Assembly: GCF_900176565.1 (NCBI RefSeq)
Contig: NZ_FXEH01000006.1
Location: 124,001 to 188,000, forward strand
Direction: 5' to 3'
Length of the DNA stretch: 64,000 bases
Source: Thalassobacillus devorans
GTDB lineage: Bacteria > Bacillota > Bacilli > Bacillales > Halobacillaceae
Every line of letters begins with the position of its first letter. Position 1 is the first letter of the stretch. The position numbers and the translations under genes are program-made. This document shows, piece after piece, positions 43,990-50,871 of the stretch. The notes under the pieces are model-generated. The model was not told the origin of the DNA. It ran no database searches and saw only the letters and a list, made by a program, of their open reading frames with translations.

Positions 43990-45456
43990 CTATTCCTTTA
44001 TTAGCTTAACGATTCGTTTCACATTAGCCGTGAAAATCGCCATCGCACCTTGCATGCGCATGCCTTCGAGACCCGAAGATGAGGCGATCTCATATCCGTG
44101 TCTATGCTTCAATTCGCTATTCTTCGCTTCAATCTTATATCTTTCCTTCGCCCTTTCTTTGAAGCTATCGCTGTTTTGAAAGGTGAGTTGATCCATATGT
44201 TCTTCTGATTTTAGGCTGACCGAATAACTTTTGGTTTTGGCCCCAGGTTTATAACATCCTTCCTGAAGGGGACACCGTTTACACTTTTCGACATCAAAAT
44301 AGTGGGTTTCTACCTGATTTTTTGCTTGACCCTTCTTGCCCTGACGGGCTTTTCGAAAAGCCATATGACCAGCCGGACAGACATACAAGCCAGCGTCTTT
44401 ATTAAATTCAAATTCTTCTTCTTTCTTACGATATCCATGAGAAACCGAAGGGTTCAACTTGGAAATGAGTTCGATCTCATTTTCTTTGGCATAGTTGATA
44501 TTTTCCTTTGCCGAATAAGCTGTATCTCCAATGACTTCCTCCACTTCTAACCCAGCTCCTCGGCTTTTCTTCACTAACGCAGGTAACTGCTTTCCGTCCG
44601 TTTTTTCTCCGGTAGTCACTGTGGCCGCCGTAATGATGCGTTCCTGAGACATGCCGAGATGCGTTTTATATCCAAAGAAAGCAGAGTCAGCTGATTTATG
44701 TCCCAAACGGGCATCAGGATCTTGAGATTCCTGCAATTCCAGTTGGTCATCTGTAATCGTCTCTTTCAGTAAGTTCAGAGGTTCTTTGATTTTGGGGATA
44801 AAGACGAGTTTTGGTTCTTTTTCAATGACTTCGACAAGACGTTCCGAATAGTCCAGCTCAGCTTCAAGCGTATCTTCGGTTGGTTTCTCAGGAAACTTTT
44901 TCTTCATCGATTCATCGACGGAATAAATCATTTTACGGACGTTCTTGGAACGGGTACGCAATACTTCTTGAGGGGATGTTTGATTGTATCGAGCTCTGGT
45001 GTGCGTGGCATCAAGGATGAGAGACTTCGATTGAATCACGCCTTTCTCAAGAGCGACCTCCACGGTTTTTCCAATCAGGAGATCTAAAAGGTTTGTGTCT
45101 TTAAGACGTTTACGACGAAAGTAAGCTAATAAGCTGGGATCAATGACCTCATCTTCTGGTGCCATTTCAAGGAAATATTTGAAGGACATGTCGACCTGAG
45201 CTCGTTCCACGAGATCCACATCAGACAACGTATAGATGGTTTTCAGGAGGAGGTATTTAAACATACGAATGGGATGAACAGCGTTCCGTCCATTGTCATG
45301 ACAGTATTTATCCTTCAGTTCGTCATAAACGAAGGAAAAATCTATAAGCTCATTGATTTCCCGAAGAAGGTGGTCCTTAGGGACCACCATATCGTAGAGT
45401 CCTTCGTACTGGCTTAAATTCATGGATAATTGACGGTCTAGCATCGAATCCCTCAC
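43990..45456 (-). CDS. IS1182-family transposase (intact, 488 aa)
   Basis: The 488-residue DDE transposase has the IS1182 layout: an N-terminal DUF772 domain (MLDRQLSMNLSQYEGLYDMV, FKYLLLKTIYTLSDVDLVER), then the RNase H fold with Asp in LILDATHTRARYNQ near 140, Asp in VIGDTAYSAKENI near 316, and Glu in the ERYKIEAKNSELKHRHGYEI run near 438-457. A zinc-like cysteine group (YVCPAGHM, KCKRCPLQEGCY) sits between. No frameshift or early stop, so it should be active. Confidence 0.93.
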   Translation of the reverse strand: MRDSMLDRQLSMNLSQYEGLYDMVVPKDHLLREINELIDFSFVYDELKDKYCHDNGRNAVHPIRMFKYLLLKTIYTLSDVDLVERAQVDMSFKYFLEMAPEDEVIDPSLLAYFRRKRLKDTNLLDLLIGKTVEVALEKGVIQSKSLILDATHTRARYNQTSPQEVLRTRSKNVRKMIYSVDESMKKKFPEKPTEDTLEAELDYSERLVEVIEKEPKLVFIPKIKEPLNLLKETITDDQLELQESQDPDARLGHKSADSAFFGYKTHLGMSQERIITAATVTTGEKTDGKQLPALVKKSRGAGLEVEEVIGDTAYSAKENINYAKENEIELISKLNPSVSHGYRKKEEEFEFNKDAGLYVCPAGHMAFRKARQGKKGQAKNQVETHYFDVEKCKRCPLQEGCYKPGAKTKSYSVSLKSEEHMDQLTFQNSDSFKERAKERYKIEAKNSELKHRHGYEIASSSGLEGMRMQGAMAIFTANVKRIVKLIKE

Positions 45457-45483
45457 TTTTATGTATTACTTTCATTGTACAAG

Positions 45484-45532
45484 AAAAAAGAGTGACTTTC
45501 TTTTATAAATCAAAGAAAATCACTCTTTTTCG
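45484..45532. terminator. Protective hairpin upstream of the transposase
   Basis: AAAAAGAGTGACTTTCTTT and its near-perfect complement (one mismatch) flank a short loop. It would stop transcripts from outside entering the transposase gene and is a T-flanked terminator on both strands. Confidence 0.8.
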
Positions 45533-45541
45533 TTATTCCTC

Positions 45542-45690
45542 TGTTGATTCCACGATGAGCGTTCGGTGGTGACGCCTGCGGGAACAGCGCGAGTCGAAGA
45601 TCAACTTGGTCAAGTGATCTTCTTGACCAAGTTAGCTGAGGCCGTGCCCGCGGCAAGCATCCACCGACAAGCGATTCGTGAGAATCAACA
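45542..45690. repeat. 150-bp GC-rich imperfect inverted repeat inside the IS
   Basis: TGTTGATTC (45542-45550) pairs with GAATCAACA (45682-45690) and the arms continue with interruptions through CGGTGG and GCGGG/CCCGC to a perfect inner 12-bp stem AACTTGGTCAAG (45603-45614) with 45622-45633. This resembles the hairpin class seen at 28131 and 48758 in its GCGGGAACAGCGCGAGTC and GTGCCCGCGG motifs. No coding frame. It lies between the transposase start and the IS right end. Confidence 0.7.
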
Positions 45691-45793
45691 ACAAACGTTG
45701 ACATTCCCTTTAGGTTATAAAGGACTTTTTCAGTGGCCTCCTGGAGACGGGAGTCTTTTTATTTATCTAAAACCTATGATAAAAATACAGTTG

Positions 45794-45822
45794 TTGCAGG
45801 AAAGTTTTCAGTATTTTATAAT
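45794..45822 (+). promoter_or_regulatory. Sigma-A promoter of lcfB
   Basis: TTGCAG (45794-45799) and a perfect TATAAT (45817-45822) are 17 bp apart, 69 bp before the lcfB start. Confidence 0.85.
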
Positions 45823-45848
45823 TAGAATGAATATTTTTTACAGAATGG

Positions 45849-45866
45849 TGAATGACCATTCATTCA
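45849..45866. promoter_or_regulatory. FadR operator of lcfB
   Basis: TGAATGACCATTCATTCA matches the Bacillus FadR consensus TGAATGAMTANTCATTCA at every defined position but one. It lies just downstream of the predicted transcription start. FadR is known to control lcfB in B. subtilis; acyl-CoA would relieve repression. Confidence 0.85.
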
Positions 45867-45890
45867 TTTTATTGCGAAGGGGGACACAGT

Positions 45891-47429
45891 ATGAATATCA
45901 GTGATCAATTATCACTGACGGCACAGCAGCAACCAGACAAGGCAGCGTACATATTTCAGGATAAGGAAACCAGCTATCAGGAATTAGAAGGAGCCGTCAC
46001 AAAGTTTGCTTCCAGTCTTAAGCAGCTTGGTTATGGAAAAGGGGATCACATCGCATTGGTCGTTGGCAATAGTCCATTTTTTGTTATTGGTCTATATGGC
46101 GCCTTGCGAATCGGAGCCACGGTAATCCCAATCAATCCGATTTATACGGTTGACGAAATTAGCTATATTTTGAAAAATGGAGACGTCAAAGGCGTTATTA
46201 CGATGGATGTCCTGCTCGAGAAATTTGAACATATGGATGCACACATCCCGGGTATCAGGCATTATTTCGTAGGAGAGACAGGGGGAAATCCGGGCTGGGA
46301 ACAGTCTTCTTTAAGCGAAAAAATGAAATCGTTTACAAAGACTGTTGGAGCAGGAAGTCTGGAGCTGGAACGTCCGGAGCTTGATGACAATGATACCGCG
46401 GTTATTCTCTATACTTCTGGAACGACCGGGAAGCCAAAAGGGGCGATGCTTACCCATAAAAACATCTATTCCAATGCCAAAGATGTCGCGGACTATTTGG
46501 AATTCACCAATGATGACAGGGTGATTGCTGCGCTGCCAATGTTCCATGTTTTCTGTCTGACTGTTGCCTTGAATGGTCCTTTGATGAATGGCGGGACCGT
46601 ACTGATTGTGCCGAAATTCTCTCCGCAGGCTGTTTTTACAATTTCTCAAGAGTGGAAGGCTACTGTATTTGCGGGTGTACCGACAATGTATAACTACCTG
46701 CTGCAAACCGGAGATGGCATGGAAGAAACGTTCAAGCATAACCGTCTCTGTATTTCCGGTGGTGCGTCGATGCCGGTTGCACTGTTGAAAGCATTCGAGA
46801 AAAAATTCGACGTCATCGTTTCCGAAGGCTACGGGCTCTCTGAAGCCAGCCCTGTTACCTGCTTCAACCCGCTTGATCGCCCTCGAAAACCAGGGTCGAT
46901 CGGCACGAATATTAAAAATGTCGAAAATCGTGTCGTGGACGAGCTTGGAGAAGAGGTGGCACCAGGGGAAGTCGGAGAGTTGATTGTTAAAGGCCCGAAT
47001 GTGATGAAGGGCTATTACAAAATGCCTGAAGAAACTACTGTGGCTATTCGCGACGGATGGCTGTATACCGGGGATATGGCGAAAATGGACGATGAAGGGT
47101 ACTTCTCTATCGTCGACCGCAAAAAAGACATGATCCTCGTTGGCGGCTACAACGTTTATCCGCGCGAAGTGGAAGAAGTGTTGTATGACCACCCTAACAT
47201 TTCGGAAGTAGCAGTCATCGGAGCCCCTCATCCGGATTCCGGTGAAACGGTGATCAGCTTTGTCGTCTCCGATGATCCTGACTTGAATGAAGAACAGGTG
47301 ATCACATATTGTCAGGAACACCTGGCCAAATATAAAGTACCGACCAGTGTGGAATTTTTAGAGGAGCTTCCGAAGAATACGACAGGTAAAATTTTACGTA
47401 AGAATTTGCGCGAAAAAATCACTCAGTAA
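45891..47429 (+). CDS. lcfB: Long-chain fatty acid-CoA ligase LcfB
   Basis: The ATG at 45891 behind AAGGGGG gives 512 residues, the size of LcfB. YTSGTTGKPKGAMLTH near 176-191 is the adenylation P-loop, EGYGLSEASPVTCFNP near 311-326 the A5 motif, YTGDMAKMDDEGYFSIVDRK near 383-402 the A7/A8 region, and PKNTTGKILRKNL the A10 Lys motif. It makes acyl-CoA for beta-oxidation. Regulated by the FadR-type site upstream. The upstream IS ends 55 bp before the promoter -35. Confidence 0.94.
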   Translation: MNISDQLSLTAQQQPDKAAYIFQDKETSYQELEGAVTKFASSLKQLGYGKGDHIALVVGNSPFFVIGLYGALRIGATVIPINPIYTVDEISYILKNGDVKGVITMDVLLEKFEHMDAHIPGIRHYFVGETGGNPGWEQSSLSEKMKSFTKTVGAGSLELERPELDDNDTAVILYTSGTTGKPKGAMLTHKNIYSNAKDVADYLEFTNDDRVIAALPMFHVFCLTVALNGPLMNGGTVLIVPKFSPQAVFTISQEWKATVFAGVPTMYNYLLQTGDGMEETFKHNRLCISGGASMPVALLKAFEKKFDVIVSEGYGLSEASPVTCFNPLDRPRKPGSIGTNIKNVENRVVDELGEEVAPGEVGELIVKGPNVMKGYYKMPEETTVAIRDGWLYTGDMAKMDDEGYFSIVDRKKDMILVGGYNVYPREVEEVLYDHPNISEVAVIGAPHPDSGETVISFVVSDDPDLNEEQVITYCQEHLAKYKVPTSVEFLEELPKNTTGKILRKNLREKITQ

Positions 47430-47431
47430 GA

Positions 47432-47466
47432 AAAAGGAGGCCCCGGTGCGGGCCTCCTTTTTGTGG
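47432..47466 (+). terminator. Terminator after lcfB
   Basis: AAAGGAGGCCC pairs perfectly with GGGCCTCCTTT, followed by TT and G-rich sequence. Confidence 0.92.
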
Positions 47467-47470
47467 GGGG

Positions 47471-47635
47471 TGTCTCCTTGGTGATTGTCTCATATATGAC
47501 GATGCGTTCTCATTTAATTTTAAATTTGTCTCGAAAAAATTCGAATCTGTCTCTCTTATTTTCGAAATTGTCTCTCATCCTATTGTGATTTCTCTTATCC
47601 GGTAAGATTGTTTCTTTTAGCGTTGTTTTGTCTCA
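47471..47635. repeat. Array of nine TTGTCTC-like cores, mostly 20-21 bp apart
   Basis: The TCTC-type tetranucleotides lie at 47473, 47488, 47508, 47529, 47550, 47571, 47591, 47611 (TTTC) and 47631, so steps are 15, 20, 21, 21, 21, 20, 20, 20. Most are TTGTCTC or CTGTCTC; the sequence between is AT-rich and not conserved. The array fills the gap between the convergent lcfB and sco genes. I know no named element with this pattern. Confidence 0.75.
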
Positions 47636-47665
47636 TAAATTGACTCTGGCGGTTTAAGATTGAAA

Positions 47666-48256
47666 TCAGTCGACGGTCCTCATAATTCGTTTGAATACTT
47701 TTTCTTTATCGAAGCCTTCTCCCATGGAAAACTTCTCAATCAGGTAATTATCCTGGTCGATCAGGTAAGTGAACGAATCGTGGACAATATAGTCGGTGCC
47801 ACGGTCTTCAAAGCGGAAGCGGAAAGGTTCTGCAAAAGCTTTCGTATCTTCTAACGATCCTCTTAAGAAAGTCCAGCCATTTTCATCCGGGCTGATGGCG
47901 TAAGTATCCATGTATTTTTGAATGCGTTCTGGCGTATCCTTTTCCGGGTCGATCGATATCGAAATGAATTCCATTTCATCCCCATACACACCTTCTTGTT
48001 TCAGCATCTCGCGAAGGTGCATCATCCTTTGAGTGGTGAGTGGGCAGACATCCGGGCACTGGGTGTAATAAAATTCAATAAGCCGTACTTTCGGTTCCAT
48101 GTTTTCAAAATCATAGCTTTCTGCTGAGGCCGTTTCAAGCAGGACATCCTTCGGCAGCTGAACGCCGGCATCACGCCAAACCTCAATATATAGAATACCG
48201 AGTGTGATTCCGATGGCAATGATCCCGGCAAACATGGCATAATATCTTTTTTTCAT
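47666..48256 (-). CDS. SCO1/SenC-family copper chaperone-like protein
   Basis: From ATG 48256 (5 bp after GGGGGAG) the product is 196 residues: one N-terminal membrane anchor (YYAMFAGIIAIGITLGILY) and a thioredoxin-like domain with the metal motif FYTQCPDVCPLTT (CxxxC) near 68-80 and the distal His in DYIVHDSFTYLID near 163. Sco proteins deliver copper to the CuA site of cytochrome oxidase; the B. subtilis member is YpmQ. No oxidase genes are nearby. The 32-codon upstream extension in frame lacks a good start site. Confidence 0.88.
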   Translation of the reverse strand: MKKRYYAMFAGIIAIGITLGILYIEVWRDAGVQLPKDVLLETASAESYDFENMEPKVRLIEFYYTQCPDVCPLTTQRMMHLREMLKQEGVYGDEMEFISISIDPEKDTPERIQKYMDTYAISPDENGWTFLRGSLEDTKAFAEPFRFRFEDRGTDYIVHDSFTYLIDQDNYLIEKFSMGEGFDKEKVFKRIMRTVD

Positions 48257-48448
48257 CATAACTCCCCCTGCATCATTACGAATAGAATATACTTTTATCA
48301 TACAATGTTCTGGTAGGGGAAATAGGGGAAACTCGTGACGAACTGATGACAAAAATTTGAAAACAAATTCACAATTTCAACTGAAATCCGAACTGATTTC
48401 AAATAAATGAGAATTTTATGACAAAAACTAACAATAGCGCAAACGTTT

Positions 48449-48464
48449 TTGCGGTGTACCGCAA
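48449..48464. promoter_or_regulatory. Palindrome upstream of the candidate small RNA
   Basis: TTGCGGTGTACCGCAA is a 7-2-7 perfect dyad just upstream of the predicted small-RNA promoter, preceded by GCAAACGTTTTTGC. It has the look of an operator; the regulator is unknown. Confidence 0.45.
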
Positions 48465-48499
48465 CACTTTTTCGGTGAAGGAATAACGGGTATATATTA

Positions 48500-48656
48500 A
48501 AATAAAATCATGAGTTAGTTGTTAATCACCTCGGTGATTGACAACAGATTGGAAAAGCTTCCCAAGCTTTTTCATGGATTTAATTCCCTCACTCAAAAGT
48601 TTAACCAGTCGTCTCTTTGGCCAATATCCACCGTTTGGATATTGGTCCTTTTTTAT
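48500..48656 (+). ncRNA. Candidate small regulatory RNA with three hairpins and its own terminator
   Basis: No frame with a ribosome binding site exists here. Hairpin 1 (48518-48545) is a 13-bp stem with one G-T pair and a tight loop; hairpin 2 (48551-48573) pairs GGAAAAGCTT with AAGCTTTTTC; the third (48619-48647) is a 10- to 12-bp GCCAATATCCA stem followed by seven T. Between 2 and 3 is a single-stranded C-rich stretch AATTCCCTCACTC, the type used by Firmicute sRNAs to pair with ribosome binding sites. GGGTAT/TATATT at 48488-48498 can serve as -10. No plus-strand gene follows. Confidence 0.55.
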
Positions 48657-48669
48657 CTTCTTTTTACAT

Positions 48670-48890
48670 AGGCTTTGTTAAAGGAAAGCTCCCTTTTACT
48701 TAAGACTCAGTTTCAAGAGAAACTGTTTCCGTTATGGAATGGAGCGTTTGGAGTTCCGGGAAATCACTCGCTTTCCATGGGCGTACGAGCTCGCCAGTTC
48801 CCCCACAGGAAAGCGAGTAGTTTCCCAGCCGCCCCTGACACTTTTATAGTAAAGAACCCTAGATATCTCGAAATCAAGTCTTCGACTTTT
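48670..48890. repeat. Dispersed hairpin repeat, copy 3
   Basis: The left end (48671-48719) shares GGCTYTGTTAAA, AAGCTCCCTTT and ACTCAGTTTC in order with copy 1. The core hairpin has 19-bp arms at 48758-48776 and 48808-48826 (17 matches), read CGCTTTCC outward to inward, with CATGGGC at the turn as in copy 1 (CGTGGGC). The right end TCTCGAAAT matches copy 1 too. No gene. Confidence 0.7.
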
Positions 48891-48939
48891 CGGCATTTTA
48901 ATTGAATAACTCTCTTATGAGAACAACAACGTTTAATTG

Positions 48940-48975
48940 CATAAAAAAACTCCTCAATATGCCGTGAGGAGTTGT
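48940..48975 (-). terminator. Terminator after the 48982 gene
   Basis: AACTCCTCA (48949-48957) pairs with TGAGGAGTT (48965-48973); on the minus strand seven T follow. Confidence 0.9.
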
Positions 48976-48981
48976 TTGTGG

Positions 48982-49452
48982 TCATTTTTTTGAAGGTGGC
49001 TGGTAGGTGATGAGGAATTCTTCGTCCGTGATGTAAAAGTCGCGGTCAGGACGGTAAGGCAGCAGTTTTAACGTTTCGAGTTTGTAGTAGCTGACTCGTT
49101 TGTAGGGATCGTTTTCTATGATGGGGAGTTCCTTTGTTGCTTTCATATATTGATCGACGGCGCGCTGGACATGGTCGAGATCCAGCGCGAGCTGCTTCTC
49201 TTCTTCCGGAAAAATTTCATAGGTCTCCCGCGACATATAGTAGGTCTCTACCGGGATACCTTTCAGGTAAGGGGCGATTAAGTCGTAGTCGATCGTCAAG
49301 TCTTCTTTAATAATGACACTCAGTTCGACGCCTTTTGGAAGCTGGCTGGCATAGGCATTGACTGCCTTTCGAACTTCATGGATTGGAATGCTGCGCTGCT
49401 CATAAACTTCTGTCGGTTTTGGAGCAGGCTTCGATTTCTTTTTCTTCCACAT
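48982..49452 (-). CDS. Conserved hypothetical protein, probably DUF3939
   Basis: The 156-residue soluble protein begins MWKKKKSKPAPKPTEVYEQR, has RKAVNAYASQLPKGVELSVI near 28-47, YYMSRETYEIFPEEEKQLAL near 71-90 and ends with DRDFYITDEEFLITYQPPSK. From memory this pattern fits the DUF3939 family of Bacillaceae, to which no function is assigned. No catalytic motif or membrane segment is visible. It is divergent from the small gene at 49519 and lies where B. subtilis has yhfM; homology to YhfM is not claimed. Confidence 0.75.
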   Translation of the reverse strand: MWKKKKSKPAPKPTEVYEQRSIPIHEVRKAVNAYASQLPKGVELSVIIKEDLTIDYDLIAPYLKGIPVETYYMSRETYEIFPEEEKQLALDLDHVQRAVDQYMKATKELPIIENDPYKRVSYYKLETLKLLPYRPDRDFYITDEEFLITYQPPSKK

Positions 49453-49518
49453 TAACCCATCCCTCCTTGTTTAAAAAAGATATAACAGGCACACACTAAC
49501 AGGGGAGGTGTGTGCGAA

Positions 49519-49662
49519 ATGGAAAATAGCCAATTAAATGAACGGGAACTCGATATCTATACCTGTATCAACCCTGAGTTCGGCTGGCCGGATGATGACT
49601 GTTGGCATGACGGCCATAAAGAAGAATTAGAGGCCAGGCAGGTTCCTTCAGCTCAATTATAG
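49519..49662 (+). CDS. Small acidic hypothetical protein (47 aa)
   Basis: The ATG at 49519 is 8 bp after GGGAGGTG. The 47-residue product starts MENSQLNERELDIYTCINPE and continues FGWPDDDCWHDGHKEE; it is rich in acidic residues with two Cys, two His and two Trp that could bind metal. No family recognised. The good ribosome binding site and divergent position from the DUF3939-like gene support it being real. Confidence 0.65.
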   Translation: MENSQLNERELDIYTCINPEFGWPDDDCWHDGHKEELEARQVPSAQL

Positions 49663-49785
49663 CAGACAGAATAGCCATTCCCTGATAAATTAAAAAAGAT
49701 TTGTGAAAAATTAGGACTTTTTTCATGTTTAGTGGTACATTTAAATAGCACGAATTCTTTTAAGTCAGAAAGGAAGATGACATGA

Positions 49786-50304
49786 ATGAGTCCAATTAAA
49801 AAAGATACCTTTGAGATTACAGCGCAGACCCTTGCTCTGGTGGCAACGACTACGCCTTACGGTAAGGTTTTGACAGAGGTAATTGAAACCGGAGCAAGAC
49901 ATGAGCTTCCCGTCCACCCAAGCCGGCTGGTTGATGAAGCATGCCGCTATTTCGCTTCCAGTCTGCCGGGCCGCTTAGCCGGTACGAAACAAGTTGCCGG
50001 GTTTACTCATAAACCTCCGATTGTAATTTCCCAGTCGATGGGCATCTACTTCTTTCCTACAATTTCTCCGAAACGAAAAGACTGCTCCTGGATTTCCCAC
50101 AGTCATATCCACTCTTTTAACAGCCTTGACGGCTACCAGACTACTATTGAATTCACCAATGGATCCTCCATCGTTGTGCCTGTTTCACCGGGCATGATTG
50201 CCAATCAGATCCAGCGTACCGCCCAGTTCCGTTTCCTTCTGGAAAACCGGATCAAGCATTCTTCTCTGTATACTGCGGAGCAGATCGCAGAGCCTTTTGC
50301 ATAA
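49786..50304 (+). CDS. comK: Competence transcription factor ComK
   Basis: The 172-residue protein matches ComK: YEITAQTLAL-type start, TKPPIVISQSMGIYFFPTIS near 83-102, CSWISHSHIHSFNSLDGYQT near 106-125, and a basic C-terminus RFLLENRIKHSS. ComK is the master activator of competence and DNA-uptake genes. AAAGGAAG precedes the ATG. The last 53 bp overlap, in the opposite direction, the 3' end of the next gene. A K-box pair could not be identified upstream. Confidence 0.93.
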   Translation: MSPIKKDTFEITAQTLALVATTTPYGKVLTEVIETGARHELPVHPSRLVDEACRYFASSLPGRLAGTKQVAGFTHKPPIVISQSMGIYFFPTISPKRKDCSWISHSHIHSFNSLDGYQTTIEFTNGSSIVVPVSPGMIANQIQRTAQFRFLLENRIKHSSLYTAEQIAEPFA

Positions 50305-50641
50305 GTTCGTACAGGATATTTTCTACTTTCTTACGGATTGCCGGATTGAAATAATTGCGTTTTTCTTCATAGCCATGTGCGAGGAACAGGAATGAAGTGA
50401 AGGAATCGTTCTTGCTGATCTGGACGACCTGAAGCTTTTCCCGGTCCATACGGGCGCGCAGGTTTCTTCTTTCTGTGCGGGCCTCTGATTCCATTTTCCC
50501 TAACAACTCCAAATAGTGTTCCTTGATTTTGAATTGTCCTTTCTCGATGTGCCGCCGATCCTGCTGGATGACTACTAGTGCCATCGAAAGAAACAGATAG
50601 CGGGAGGTGACCTCCAATTCTTCTTCTTTTAAATAGCGCAT
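50252..50641 (-). CDS. Conserved hypothetical protein overlapping the comK 3' end
   Basis: From the ATG at 50641, 7 bp after GGAGGG, the product is 129 residues: a hydrophobic-rich first helix (RYLFLSMALVVIQQDRRHIE), a charged helical middle and a C-terminal helix NPAIRKKVENILYELMQKAL. No family recognised. The extended -10 TGCTATAAT on the minus strand (at 50682-50690) fits as its promoter. The frame ends inside comK, giving a 53-bp convergent overlap that could allow mRNA-mRNA interaction with comK. Confidence 0.7.
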   Translation of the reverse strand: MRYLKEEELEVTSRYLFLSMALVVIQQDRRHIEKGQFKIKEHYLELLGKMESEARTERRNLRARMDREKLQVVQISKNDSFTSFLFLAHGYEEKRNYFNPAIRKKVENILYELMQKALRSAPQYTEKNA

Positions 50642-50681
50642 GACATTTCCCTCCGTCGCGAACGTATGTTCTGTTACGAGT

Positions 50682-50690
50682 ATTATAGCA
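50682..50690 (-). promoter_or_regulatory. Extended -10 promoter of the 50252 gene
   Basis: On the minus strand TGCTATAAT is a perfect extended -10 about 40 bp before the start codon. Confidence 0.55.
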
Positions 50691-50871
50691 CGAACGGAAA
50701 AAAAGTATGCAAGTTTTTTCTGGAAAATTTGGAAGCACTCCACTGAGCGAGGGAATTTTAGGGTAAGCTATATACGAGAGCAGCTATTGCATCAATCAAT
50801 AGTCAAAGCTTCTGTTTTTGATTAAAATGGAAACATAGGAATGAATTGTACAAGCTAAGGAGCTACTTTCG

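Larger units (their letters stand above)
43877..45739 (-). mobile_element. IS1182-family insertion sequence, complete, 1863 bp
   Basis: Both ends carry AGGCCACTGAA as inverted terminal repeats (43877-43887; complement at 45729-45739). The direct repeat CCTGGAGACG flanks them at 43867-43876 and 45740-45749, a 10-bp target duplication. Inside are one intact transposase, a protective hairpin just upstream of it, its own terminator at the left, and a 150-bp GC-rich inverted repeat. The intact frame and perfect duplication suggest a recent insertion. Family assigned from the transposase. Confidence 0.88.

Noticed and set aside
46311-47321. 336-codon open frame antisense to lcfB
   Set aside because: It mirrors the strongly supported LcfB frame, has no ribosome binding site, and its composition (His/Arg/Phe-rich) is that of an antisense shadow.
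47471-47635. CRISPR array near lcfB
   Set aside because: Only a 6-7 bp core repeats, with a period of 20-21 bp, far too short for repeat plus spacer, and no cas genes are present.
48488-48493. Sigma-B promoter for the small RNA (GGGTAT)
   Set aside because: The -10 fits, but no GTTTAA-like -35 lies 13-15 bp upstream; left as an unspecified promoter.
49691-49724. ComK autoregulatory K-boxes (AAAA-N5-TTTT) before comK
   Set aside because: The best A/T tracts, GAAAAA-N7-TTTTTTC, have the wrong spacing and no properly placed second box was found.
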